From contig NW_026516666.1 in assembly GCF_025766255.1 (NCBI RefSeq), forward strand, positions 620,001-684,000: a stretch of 64,000 nucleotides of DNA. The letters run 5' to 3'. Each line of letters opens with the position of its first letter. Position 1 is the stretch's first letter. Source of the stretch: Zychaea mexicana. Lineage: Eukaryota; Mucoromycota; Mucoromycetes; Mucorales; Lichtheimiaceae. The translations under genes and the position numbers were made by a program. Shown here in pieces: positions 21,860 through 32,331 of this stretch. The notes beneath the pieces are model-generated. The model saw nothing but the letters and a program-made list of their open reading frames with translations. It was not told the DNA's origin and ran no database searches.

Positions 21860-23630
21860 AGCAAGTACTTACGCAAAGCATTCCCCAAATTCATGGGGGA
21901 CCTCGGCCGCACTTTTTACCCGTGGGCACGGGGAATTTTAGAATGAAGCAGGACTTACGCCCGGAGGCTGCCTGAGTAAAAAAAAACAGCGTGAGACGAT
22001 GCAACATCCGAAGATGGGTCGAGACAGAGGCTACTTGGAACTGTGGAAGAAAAGCAAAGGGGGAGGGGAGAGGAGAAGGATAAACTATATAAAGAACGCA
22101 ATAGACGCTTTTAACGACTTCCTGGGTCAGAGCAAGGGGAGGAGGGGAGGGGGGATAAAATATACAAAGAAGCAATAAAGATATAATATGTGTAGCAAAG
22201 AAGAAGATGAGGCTTTTAACGACTTCCTCAGGTTCAAGTCAAAGCAAAAAGCACACGCCACCGTCCAGATGGATGGATAGATCTTGACCACAGCCGATGG
22301 ACTACTTGACAGGTCGGCTTCTAGGAGCAGGATGGCAGTAGAGCATCAATCTTGACCAGCATGGAGGTTTCTGTGCACTATCGCCATTCCGAGAAACAAA
22401 AGAGACGAACAATTAATGGGAAACTGTTAAAGCACACACATACAAGATCCTATTGTGCTACGTACACTTACCCTACTTCTACGACGACCACAGGAAAGCC
22501 GAACACCCGAACAATGTAGAGCAGAGAATGACAGGCAAGACAAAAACACTTCTTCTAGCTGGAAATAAAGATCATTAGAGGGTTGCACACACTGTGCTAT
22601 CTTTACTTTTTGACACGGCATTACCATCCTCCTCCATACCACGCTAGATCTAGCTATACTTACATTTGTTTTGTCGTTTTACAGCAAAGTTATAGACAGA
22701 GAAAGATGGGGTCTAAGCCAATCCAAGTCTAAACAGATCACCGCAGAGCCATCCTCTATTAGAAAAAAGAAAACATCGATGAGCAGCTGCATACACTTTT
22801 TGACATGTCACGGCAGACATCTTTCTGGTTCTTCAAACACGCAAAGACAAACACAAGCACAAAACTCTTTCCGGCTATACTTACTATCATGACATCCTTG
22901 GCGTGGAGGAAGAGAGCCTTGAGTTAGAGAGAGGAGAAGCAAGAACGGCACGATTAAATCTGAAGAATAAGAGAAGAAAGGGGAGGAGAGATGAAAAATT
23001 TTTGAGAGACTGCCATACTGCACGCTGCTGCGCACACTGCACACTTTTGACACGTCATCTCCAGTACCCCCCCCCCCAACAGACACTCGACTTCTCTTCA
23101 GCTCATGCTGACATTTCATTCCCTACGGTACTTACAGTTGTTGCTTTTGCTTAAGGGTGGTATGCAAACACCAAGCCGAACCAACCGTATCAAAAAGTCA
23201 GAACTCCTACAGTACTGTAGTAGCAGAGAAGAAAGGAGGATAACATTAGCGGCTGTGTATGCTGTACACACACTTCTTTGGACACGTCAAAATTCAGATC
23301 TTCTTTCGTATATCACATCCACATGCAAAGTCTCAAAGTACACGTCACTCTTTCCATATTGTACTTACACTTGCATTTGTGCTTTGAGAGAGCCAACGTG
23401 AAAAGGGGAGAAGGACCAGGTTAAGACGAGAAGAAGATCTGTGGCAATAAAGAAAGAAAGTGAGACAAACGGATTTTGAGAAATTACCGTATATGATACT
23501 CACACCGGTTGCATACGCTCTTCTCACTCACCACCATAAACATATACTCTCCGATCCTCTAATTCGTTCCAATGATACTCACATTGAATAGCTTTGGTTT
23601 AGAAGTGTTGAAGAGGACGAAGAAGAGCGG
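21860..23630 (-). ncRNA. Putative multi-exon non-coding transcript with related introns (minus strand)
   Basis: Reading the minus strand, strong 5' splice sites (GTAAGTA, GTGAGTATC) recur near 23573, 23498, 23361, 23125, 22878, 22657, 22464 and 21866. Each is followed by a pyrimidine-rich tract and CAG/TAG about 60-190 nt later (for example CTCTTATTCTTCAG, TCTTTATTTCCAG). The implied exons are about 70-90 nt and have stops in all frames. Four introns share a core near TGACGTGTCAAAAAGTGTG (at about 23290, 23050, 22800 and 22610), so they look like copies of one another. A TATATAA box lies just upstream. This pattern fits a host gene for intron-encoded RNAs or a tandemly amplified exon/intron unit. 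No canonical box C/D was found, so the RNA class is open. Confidence 0.3.
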
Positions 23631-23652
23631 CATGATTGCTGCGGCCGCGCGG

Positions 23653-23659
23653 TTATATA
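23653..23659 (-). promoter_or_regulatory. TATA box (TATATAA) for the putative non-coding transcript
   Basis: On the minus strand TATATAA is followed by a GC-rich start region (CCGCGCGGCCGC). It stands about 80 nt before the first GTGAGTATC donor. Confidence 0.35.
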
Positions 23660-23989
23660 GTAGTAATGAACACACATGCTACGCGGCATTTGAGCTAGTT
23701 CATTCTATCCAATCAGATTACTCTCTCACGTTTATGACGCGCCGAGGTGTGTGGCTCCTCCAGATCAGAAAATTTATTCTACATGAATGTATGACTCTGT
23801 GAGTAGACGGGTATCGCATCGAGGAAAGACTCGAGGGGTAACCGTCCTTAACACGATATGAAGCTCACTTCAAATCCTTCATCATCTGAGAAGTGCCATC
23901 GCTTTAAACACGCTGAACACAAGTATCAATACAAGTATCAACGTATTCACTACACTATGTATACAGGAGTATCTAAAATCTCATGAGAC

Positions 23990-25106
23990 ATGACGATCCC
24001 GCGCTTGCCAATGTTCCATTTGGTGGGAAAATCATGGTCTTTGGTGTTGACTTTCGCCAGGTAGACAACATTGAATACTCTCTTCTACTTTGCATTCTTT
24101 TGTTATTAAGCGGTAGTACTCACAGTAAAGTATCTGATAATAGGTCGTTCCTGTGAAGCCAAATGCGTCGCGCTCGCAAATCGTACAGTAGTACTTAAAT
24201 CGCTCATCAATTTGGCCTAGTGTCACTGTCCACCGCCTTGAAACCAACATACGCGTCCAACAAGCTGTCAAAACCAATGACGCAAACGAGCTTGGCCAGT
24301 CTATGCAATATTTACTTTGCATTGGTGATTGTGCTGAGCTGTTGGTGCCAACCACTGATGACAAAGTCCGGCTTCCAGATCGAATGCTCATGCCATATTA
24401 CAACATGTACGAGCTCATAGAAACCATTCACGGTAACCCCAACGCACCACACGTGGATCGTCAATACCCCATCAGTCGCTCTATCTTTACTCCAAAGAAT
24501 GCCGACGTTACAGCAACCAACGATTTGATACTCGATCATTTCCCAGGCACTGTACACGAATTCCAGAGCGCTGATACAGTGGTTGGTCCCGAATATTAAA
24601 TCACATACCCACCAGAGCTTCTGAATCAATGAATCCATCCGATTTCCCACCACACTCGTAAAATCTCAAAGTCGGTTGCCCAGTCATGCTTTTGCGGAAC
24701 TTGCACACCATAGTGGTCTCTGCAATAGGACACGGCTGATTGTACGTTTTTTCCAACGATATGTACTTGAAGTTGAAATAGCCACTGGACCTCATGCTGG
24801 CAACATCTTCTTAATCCCTCGCATAACACTCACACCTTCACTAACACGCTCCCCCTTCTATTTAAACGCACGCAATTCCCTATTCGCCTGGCATTTGCAA
24901 TGACCATCAATAAGGCACAGGGTTTCAACACTGTTGGCCTCTACTTACGTGAACCTCCTTTCACTTACGGTCTACTTTATGTAGCCATGTCGCGCGTCCA
25001 CACCCCTTCTTCCATCAAAATCATGCTAGATCCTGAGAACTCAAGAATCTCGGGTCAGCAAGGCCAAAACACCCGAAATGTTGTGCTCCACGAAGTTCTT
25101 CTCTAA
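23990..25106 (+). pseudogene. Broken Pif1-type helicase (Helitron-like or stand-alone) fragment
   Basis: Pieces of a Pif1-family SF1 helicase occur in order but in different frames. The Walker-B/motif II region is PFGGKIMVFGVDFRQ (about 24020-24058). It is followed by SSIWPSVTVHRLETNIRVQQ, a middle block ending PKNADVTATNDLILDHFPG (about 24500-24550), a piece with LAHHSGLCNRTRLIV, and motif VI AMTINKAQGF ... LLYVAMSRV (24890-25000). The Walker A end is missing and there are stops (one in IVQ*YLNRSS). In Mucoromycota such fragments come from Helitron Rep-helicase elements or from amplified Pif1 genes. No Rep domain was seen, so Helitron membership is uncertain. Confidence 0.7.
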
Positions 25107-26340
25107 TTCGTTTTGTCGCTTATCCTCTTTTGCCTTCTTATAAATATCACTACATTATCTTTTTCTATACTTATTTTCGCGTTGCATTTAAGCTGGATAT
25201 AGTCAAGTATCCAACTTTGACGACTTTCTATAATAGACTACTTCTCACTGCACAATGATATTGCTTTTGTTTTTGTAAACAGACAATAAGCATCTAATAC
25301 CAAAACATTGATCCAACCTCGTTCCACAGGGGGGTTTGGGGGTCAAGGGGGGAACCCCCTTGCGACGCGTTTCCGTTGAATGACACGGAGCGAGGAAGGA
25401 CCGCTAATAAACAACAAAAAGCAACCGTTCTCCCACTCTCTTTAGCCTTTTATGTAATTCGAATCATGCTTAAAGTGTGGTTGGATGGACGTCTGGCTTG
25501 GCAAAAATCAGTAGCATCGAAGTAAACTTGCTCATGCCAATGCTAATATAGCTGTCAAAATTCTTGCTAAGCCAAGAAAAGATCGAAAATAATGCCCCTC
25601 ACCAGTAGGACCGATCGATTTATGGACAGCAGCTTACAAGACGACCATGCTCACAACGTCGTACTCGAAATGTCGTGAGCTCTCTCTGCTTCAGAAAAGT
25701 ACATTGCCTGTACTTACCTTCACCACTGACAATGTGTCTAGCACTTGTGCGGCCTCTGGAATAATAAGTAAGCCAATATTTCAATTTTTGGAATAGATAA
25801 GAGACCACTGAATTACTTTATCCTGCCATTTGATTACATAAAATATATCCTGCTAGCTACTTTTACGGCATCACACACAACGAAAAGGCACGGGTAATGG
25901 CATCCGGTGGCACTTTATAGCTATGGATAGTTCTGCTGAGCTAGTACAGATTTCAAGTCTAATAATGAGAAGCATCATCGCGTATTTCCCGAATTTTGAC
26001 AGGACATGCAAGATAATACATACATCACATCAGAAGACCGCACACTATAACCAGCAGTTTCACCTGTTGATATTCAGCGAATACAGCAGCACATGATAAA
26101 CACAAAGTAATTAATGCATATAGCAAACAATGACTACCATGATCTATCTGCCCTTGCGAAAAATGAATAATTAGGAGATGCATTCCCTACTCCAAGCATT
26201 TGAAGCTATTAATATCTCATGCAGGTTTCGAAACCAAGCACTGTGTGTAACTCTAATACTTTCGGTTACCACTAGTGCCACTACTACTATTCTACAACTT
26301 TTATTTCCTTGTCTTTTATATATTAGTGTGTGCATAAAGA
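25107..26340. other. Gene-poor stretch with a GC-rich palindromic patch
   Basis: Mostly featureless. At about 25328-25370 there is a run of G-tracts followed by C-tracts (GGGGGTCAAGGGGGG then AACCCCCTTGCGACG), able to form a hairpin. It lies 3' of the helicase relic and may mark the end of that element. The last 100 bp are the chitinase promoter region. Confidence 0.4.
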
Positions 26341-27957
26341 ATGGCCGATCGACGTTCAGTGCTTTGCACTGCCATCTTTACACCCATTGTTTTCATATTA
26401 CTTATTCTCGGTTGGCAACGAGGTGGGCTCAAGGACGACGAGAATCTTGCCCCTGCTGACCCACCACCAGTGTCTCATACAAATGAACCCATTATTGCCG
26501 GCTACTTTGTAAATTGGTAAGTAGTCAATCGTCCGCTTACAAACAGACTTTAAGCTTTTCATGTTTTTTTTTATTTACATTGCTTGTAAATCAGGGGCAT
26601 TTATGATCGAGAGTACAATGTTGTTGATTTACAAGCTGACAAGCTTTCTCACGTGCTTTATGCATTTGCAAATCTGCTTGACGATGGCACAATCGTTCTC
26701 GGGGTAAGCGGTGGTGTCTTTGTTTTACTTTACACTACTTTGACTTTCAAGGCAGGAAGCTTATGTCGTATATATGTGCCTCGCTTAGGATGCTTGGGCT
26801 GATACGGATAAGCACTTTCCCGCAGGTGAGTTATCAGAGTTGTAGTAGTAACAAGAAGAAATCATGCGACAAAAGCAGGTCCCACTAATAACACAAGCTG
26901 GGATGCAATTTCACTAGGTCAAACCATTAACAAAAAAGCAGACGACTGGAATGAGGGAGGAGACAATTTATACGGCAATTTCAAGCAGTTGTATCTTTTG
27001 AAGCAAAAGTATCGCCATTTGAAGGTCTCCCTGAGCGTGGGCGGATGGTCATGGTCAGGCAACTTTTCGACAGTTGCCAGCAATCCTGAAAAGCGCGCTC
27101 GGTTTACTGAAACAGCAGCATCTTACGTACAAGACTTGGGACTTGATGGCATTGGTAATTCCAAAAGGACATGTGTGGTGACATAGATCTCGAGTAAACT
27201 TGTTGTGCTAATATATATAAAAAAAGACATCGACTGGGAAATGCCAAAGAACGATGCCGAAGCAGTGTCTTATGTAGCACTTGTCCATGATTTACGAGCC
27301 GCACTAGGAACGGACTATCTCGTTTCCGTCGCTGTGCCTTGTGGACCTGAAGATTACAAGAAATTACACTTGCCAGAGATGGCATCAGAAGTAGATTTGT
27401 TCTATTTGATGGCATACGACTTTGCTGGCGCCTGGGATCCAGTGATTGGACATCAAGCGGCACTCTACGGCGGCGTACTGAACGACGACAGTGCCGTCGA
27501 GTACTATATCAAGTCTGGTGTTCCAGCAGAAAAGATCGTCCTTGGCATTCCAGCTTACGGTCGTGGTTTTTCCAACACGGAGAATAAGGTCGGATCGTCA
27601 TTCGATGGAGTGCCCTCGGGTACTTGGGAGGCTGGTAGCTACGACTACAAGGTTCTACCAAAACCGGGCGCTACCGAACACTACGACGCGGATCAGGTTG
27701 CATCTTACTCATACGATACAAAAACACACGAATTTGTCACCTACGACAATCCTGCTGCTGTCAAGGCAAAATGTGAATATGCGCTGAACAAGGGCCTTGC
27801 AGGTGTCATGTTTTGGGAACTAAGTGCCGACGCCGAGACACAGGATCGCAGCTTAGTGCATGCTGCATATACCGCCTTTGAAGGCCAAGTGGACGCTTCT
27901 TCCAACCATATCGAATACACTTTAAGCCGATATGATAATATCAGAAGCGGTATGTAA
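26341..27957 (+). CDS. GH18 chitinase with N-terminal signal anchor
   Basis: Exons 26341-26516, 26595-26703, 26789-26825, 26879-27154 and 27227-27957 give 442 residues. An N-terminal hydrophobic segment (AIFTPIVFILLILGW, residues about 11-25) right after a basic MADRR start suggests a signal anchor or signal peptide. The GH18 barrel begins IIAGYFVNWGIYDREYNV. Other conserved blocks are KVSLSVGGWSWSGNF, the catalytic DGIDIDWE motif split by an intron (LGLDGI/DIDWEMP), LMAYDFAGAWD and GVMFWELSAD. All catalytic residues are present. The enzyme would cleave chitin at the cell surface or outside the cell, for wall remodelling or nutrition. No chitin-binding module or GPI signal is visible. Confidence 0.92.
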
Positions 27958-28283
27958 AATTTACAAGAGAAACAAACTATAAGACAAAACTTGTAACTTT
28001 GTACTACAATACCGGACTTTCGCAACGGCTGTTGTAATTTAGAACTGTCACTCGAAAGTTCACGTCATATTATAATAAAGAAGGCACAAGCCGTGTAGGA
28101 CACAAATATTTCCTTTTCCTTGATCTCAAAAATGGACATAAACTACTTGCTCAAATAATTTCAACGAAGTCATTCAACAAGCAAATGTTCTCGATGGGGA
28201 AGTCGAGCAAATAGACCGGATCTCTTCGAGTTTGTCGAACAAACATAAACAGCGTTCTTGCGCTGTCGCTAAACGCAAAGGCA

Positions 28284-29516
28284 GTGGTAATTCTGTCCCT
28301 GGACGGTGCCCTGGACGGCGTGTCAAAATTCGACGCAGGGGCTCTTTTTCAGAAACTGCTTATGGAGGACTACTTTGATGAAAACTGCAAATATTTTTCA
28401 ACGTCGGTTTCGTATGCGACGCGAGCTATTTTTACGTATTGTCAATGTGCCCGAAACCAACCATACGTATTTCCAGCAAGACGCGACGCTGCAGGCAAGC
28501 TTGGATTTACAGCTATCCAAAAAGCAAGTGCAGCAATGCATATGTTGGCGTATGGAGGAGCAGCGGATGCAGTCGACAACTATTTTCGATTGGCTGAATC
28601 TACAACAAGAGAAACTTTGCGACATTCCTGCCGTGGTGTGATTACTTCGTTTGGTGAGGAGTATTTACGCTCTCCCAATGAGGACGACATCAAACGTTTG
28701 CTTGCCTTTGGTGAACAGCGTGGATTTCCCGGCATACTTGTTTCTGTGGATTGCATGCATCGGCGTTGCAAAATTGTCCAACTGCTTGGCATGGCCAATT
28801 CACAAGTGGCAAGGAAGGTGGCCCCACCGTTATCCTTGAAGCCGTCGGATCCCAAGACCTCTGGATATGGCATTCGCTCTTTGGAGTCCCTGGCTCCAAC
28901 AATGACATCAACGTGTTACATAAATTCCCGTTATTTGACGACGTTGTTTATGGACGTGCACCATCAGTGAAATACACTGTTAATGGTAATAAATACTCCA
29001 TGGGATACTATCTGGCCGATGGAATTAACCCTCCTTGGGCAACTCTTGTCAAGAGTATCACGAAACCTTTAGGAAACAAGCAGAAGGTACTACTATTGGG
29101 CCATTTCAATTGATTCTTCGCTATATGACTAATCTTACACAACATAATAGTACTTTAAAGAAAGACAAGAGTCTGTCCGTAAGGACATCGAACGTGTTTT
29201 TAGTGTTCTCCAGGCACGCTTTGCCATTGTCCGGGAACCTGCGCTCTCCTGGTCTTTAGCTGAGCTCAGCAATATTATGAAAACATGCATAATATTGCAT
29301 AATATGATCGTTGAAGATGAAAGAGACACATACGCTTACAACAAGAAGGAAACGTTTGATTACGAACAGGCATCCTTCATTGTCTCACCTTCTTATTCGC
29401 GCGATAGTAACGCTATCGACCATGTCAAAGACAGGGTAGATGGTTCCATTCACCGCAGACTGCAAGATGACCTCACCGAGCATATTCGGCAGTTGTATGG
29501 TGAAAGCAATGAATAA
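28284..29516 (+). pseudogene. Harbinger (DDE_4) transposase, frameshifted
   Basis: Conserved blocks appear in three frames: FQRRFRMRRELFLRIVN (about 28400-28445), then AAGKLGFTAIQKASAAMHML and FGEEYLRSPNEDD (about 28490-28690) with the first aspartate in ILVSVDCMH, then NCPTAWHGQF, GGPTVILEAVGSQDLWIWH, GSNNDINVL and YYLADGINPPWATLVKSI (about 28770-29080). A phase-0 intron (about 29087-29150) leads to YFKERQESVRKDIERVFSVL and IMKTCIILHNMIVEDER. Frame changes occur near 28480 and 28770; the second equals one missing A in a short A run. Either the copy is dead or the sequence has small errors. The enzyme would cut and paste the element with help from the Myb-like partner. Confidence 0.75.
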
Positions 29517-29555
29517 AAATTATCATTTACTTACCCTTAGTGCAGTACCTATGCT

Positions 29556-30101
29556 TCAACTTCGTTTATTCTTCGGAGGCATCCTCATCAGCGCTTTCCT
29601 CCTCCTCCTCCTCCTCCTCCTCCTCCTCCTCCTCTTATCTTCTTCACTACGCCCTTCTACTCTCCTATTGCGTCTGTTGGCAATAATCTCTTGCTGCAGT
29701 GATTCATAATTCTCACATTGAGCAGCAGACCACGTTGACATATCCACGCTCATAATTGCGTGTGTGCGCATCCACTCCACGTGGTCAGCTATCTTCTTAG
29801 CGCTACGAGCAAGCTTCGCGATGCTTCTCGCCCTTTTTTCGCTGAGGGCGCATTGAACACGAGCCGATTCAATTTGCACCTTCTCGAGCTCATCGTCATC
29901 CTCTTCAGTGCGGCGCCTTTTCTGGGCCTTGGCTTGCTTGCGACCAATTGGCCTCTGGTCCAAATCGCCATCTTTGTTGGGGACGTTCTGTTCATCGTCG
30001 CAGAACGCCTTCCACTTCTGCTGGTCCTTCAAGGCCTCCCAGCAATGCTTTAACTTGAAGGCCTTTTGATTTTTGGGAGCTTTACGCTCATACCCCTTCA
30101 A
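29556..30101 (-). CDS. Harbinger-associated Myb/SANT-like (NAM-associated) protein, N-terminally truncated
   Basis: The frame includes KAFKLKHCWEALKDQQKWKAF, typical of the 'HCWxxLKxxxKW' motif in Harbinger accessory and NAM-associated proteins. It then has an acidic/basic region (RRRTEEDDDELEKVQ) and a coiled-coil-like tail. Near the C-terminus an (AGG)n microsatellite encodes a run of about 12 arginines, followed by KALMRMPPKNKRS. The upstream SANT part (IYWWNRALKGYERKAP) runs into the element junction at about 30125, so the true start is lost. It would bind the transposon ends or carry the transposase into the nucleus. Confidence 0.6.
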   Translation of the reverse strand: MKGYERKAPKNQKAFKLKHCWEALKDQQKWKAFCDDEQNVPNKDGDLDQRPIGRKQAKAQKRRRTEEDDDELEKVQIESARVQCALSEKRARSIAKLARSAKKIADHVEWMRTHAIMSVDMSTWSAAQCENYESLQQEIIANRRNRRVEGRSEEDKRRRRRRRRRRRRKALMRMPPKNKRS

Positions 30102-30125
30102 GGCTCGGTTCCACCAATAGATATG

Positions 30126-30441
30126 CTAGATTTTTCCCTATCTCAGAAATACGGTAACGCTTATTATTTAAGCAGTTACCTTATCTTCTGATGTCTCACC
30201 ACTTTTTTTTGTCCGTTCGATTTCACTCCAGGCTCCCAAGAATCTCGAGACAACCATTGAGATAATATTGGATTTTACCCACAGTCCACCCAATGGGATT
30301 GCCACCTTTAACAAACTCATTGAAGATGCGCGTCCAGTATCTTTCTTCACTGTGATCGTTGCCCTACATCGCGATCGGTACTGACTTTCAACCAAGCACT
30401 GACCAGCTGGAGGTCTTCTTCTTTGTCCTAGTTTTTGGTAT
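30126..30441 (-). pseudogene. 5' fragment of Tc1/IS630-like element (transposase N-terminal side)
   Basis: This stretch repeats, with small differences, the sequence at about 41650-41916. It encodes on the minus strand the frame with SMSLLKVAIPLGGLWVKSN and SRFLGAWSEIERTKK. It is the right end of another copy of the tandem unit that starts at 30442, so at least one more unit once lay to the left. Confidence 0.6.
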
Positions 30442-30529
30442 GTGGTTGCTTTACCGAATCACTAGCGACAGAAGCGTTGTTGCTTGGAGCAGGGGAGGGA
30501 GAGGCAACAGGAAGTGGGGTGTCAGTACA

Positions 30530-31140
30530 CAATTTTCAATAATTGGAAGTAAATTTAAAAGATTCAATAATAGTAAAACAGTTACAAAAATAACAAAGGC
30601 AGACCATTATTATCTACAATTTAAAGTTGCTTGCTTACTAAAAAATATAAATCAATTTGTAGAATTATTCAATATACCTATCTTACCATATCATAAACTA
30701 TAGGCTAGTGATGATTTTGAATTTCCTATTGAAATAAAATTAATTGATATAGTAGTTAGTAATGAGATAGAAAATAAAAAAAAATTAAATGAAATGATAG
30801 AATTACAAGATAATATTCTTAATTTAGATATTGAAAATGATTGCCGATGATTATTCAGCAGATGAAGAAGAAACTAATAAAACTGATATAAATGTGATTT
30901 AAAAAAAATGATCAAGGAAAAAAACGGAAAATAGGAGCAAAAACTACTAAAACATATAATACATATAAAATAGAATCAACTCAAGGACATGAAATAAAGA
31001 ATAATATTATGAAATTTAATGTAAAATGGAAAGACTATCCTGAAAGTAATAATAGTTGGCTTACAATTAATAAATTCAATTAAAAAATTTTACTTTCTAA
31101 ATATTTACATGAAAATAATCTTGGTTCATTATAAATGACT
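30530..31140 (+). pseudogene. AT-rich decayed coding region with chromodomain-like motif (copy 1)
   Basis: Frames interrupted by stops include TKADHYYLQFKVACLLKN, then KLNEMIELQDNILNLDIEND, and finally NIMKFNVKWKDYPESNNSW (about 31010-31065), which matches the chromodomain core 'VKWKGYPESxNTW'. Codons are nearly all A/T-ending. Chromodomains of this kind sit at the ends of many retrotransposon integrases, but no integrase is visible here. A near-identical copy lies at 35928-36540. Confidence 0.5.
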
Positions 31141-32331
31141 ATATATTATAGCTATAATTATATATAAGTAGTTACTGTGCCATTTAATTATAAAAATGTA
31201 ATTTCTATAAAAATCAGGAGAAAATATAACAATAAGACCTTAACGATAAAAAGTTTTTTTTTTCTTTCTAGCAACAAAGAAAATTACTATTGAAGGAGTA
31301 AAATTAAAGATTCTATAAACAATTTACAATTGTAAATTAATTATAGATACCTTTAATTAAAAAAAACAATTTCTTTTCTTCATCTTAAAATTTGCTACTA
31401 GGTAATAAACTAAATAATATTATATTATCACTCTATTATTAATTATAATTAATATACAAAGTTATAATATTCTTTCTACTATATTGCTATTAGTATACCA
31501 TCAATAGAGTATTTGCTATTGTTGTATCCAATATGATCAATAACACATATTCTTTAATCGGTCATTAACGATTGCTGTTATTCCCCTCATAACCTCACTT
31601 GTGCAGACATTTCTTTATTCATACACATCTTAGTGAAACACTGATCAGCTATGCTCAGGAAGAAGTTGTCATTATTGGGATCACGTAATTCACATTAGCT
31701 ACTATCTGAGGCATTTACCCGGATGTACCTTTTACTCACGCATCATACATTACTTAATCCTATATGGTTGATTTATAACATCAATTCATTCGTTCAATGC
31801 ACACGCTGTAGTAGTTGCTAAGGATAAGCCATTTCTTATAAATAGTGAGAACTTTTTGTTATCATAATAAACCAGTTTCAATTCCTTTTAGGTCTCGTTG
31901 ACTTATTCTGTCTCTTTTGGTTTATTGGATATTACAGCTATCACTATCTAGAGTTTTTTTCTTATTTTTTGGTCTTACAAAGATTTATACTTCCACTTTT
32001 TTTGGTCTACACAAGGACTTACAGATTGTAAGGAAAATCTGAAATTGGTGTGGGGAGAAGTTTGGTCTACTGAAGGAGTGAAGATAGTAGAGGGGACATG
32101 TGTAACGGATGTTTAAACTCCTATATGTAAAAATTTGGTCACTCGAGCAGCTCTGAATAACAAATGTCTGTCACTGGACAATTGAAATTGATGTTATTGA
32201 CTAATCAAAATTAATTTTGTACTTTCTCGATTATATTTTAGTTACTTAGAAATAAGCAATTCGTGTGATCTCTTATTGTTTTCTCTTTTTTTCTTTCCTT
32301 TTTTTTCAGTTGTAATTCTCTTGCCCTGAAA

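Larger units (their letters stand above)
28110..30125. mobile_element. PIF/Harbinger-type DNA transposon (two convergent genes), truncated
   Basis: A DDE_4-type transposase on the plus strand and a Myb/SANT-like accessory protein on the minus strand face each other, the standard Harbinger layout. The right side is cut off at about 30125, where Tc1-type element sequence begins. Outer limits are approximate because I could not identify terminal inverted repeats. Confidence 0.65.
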
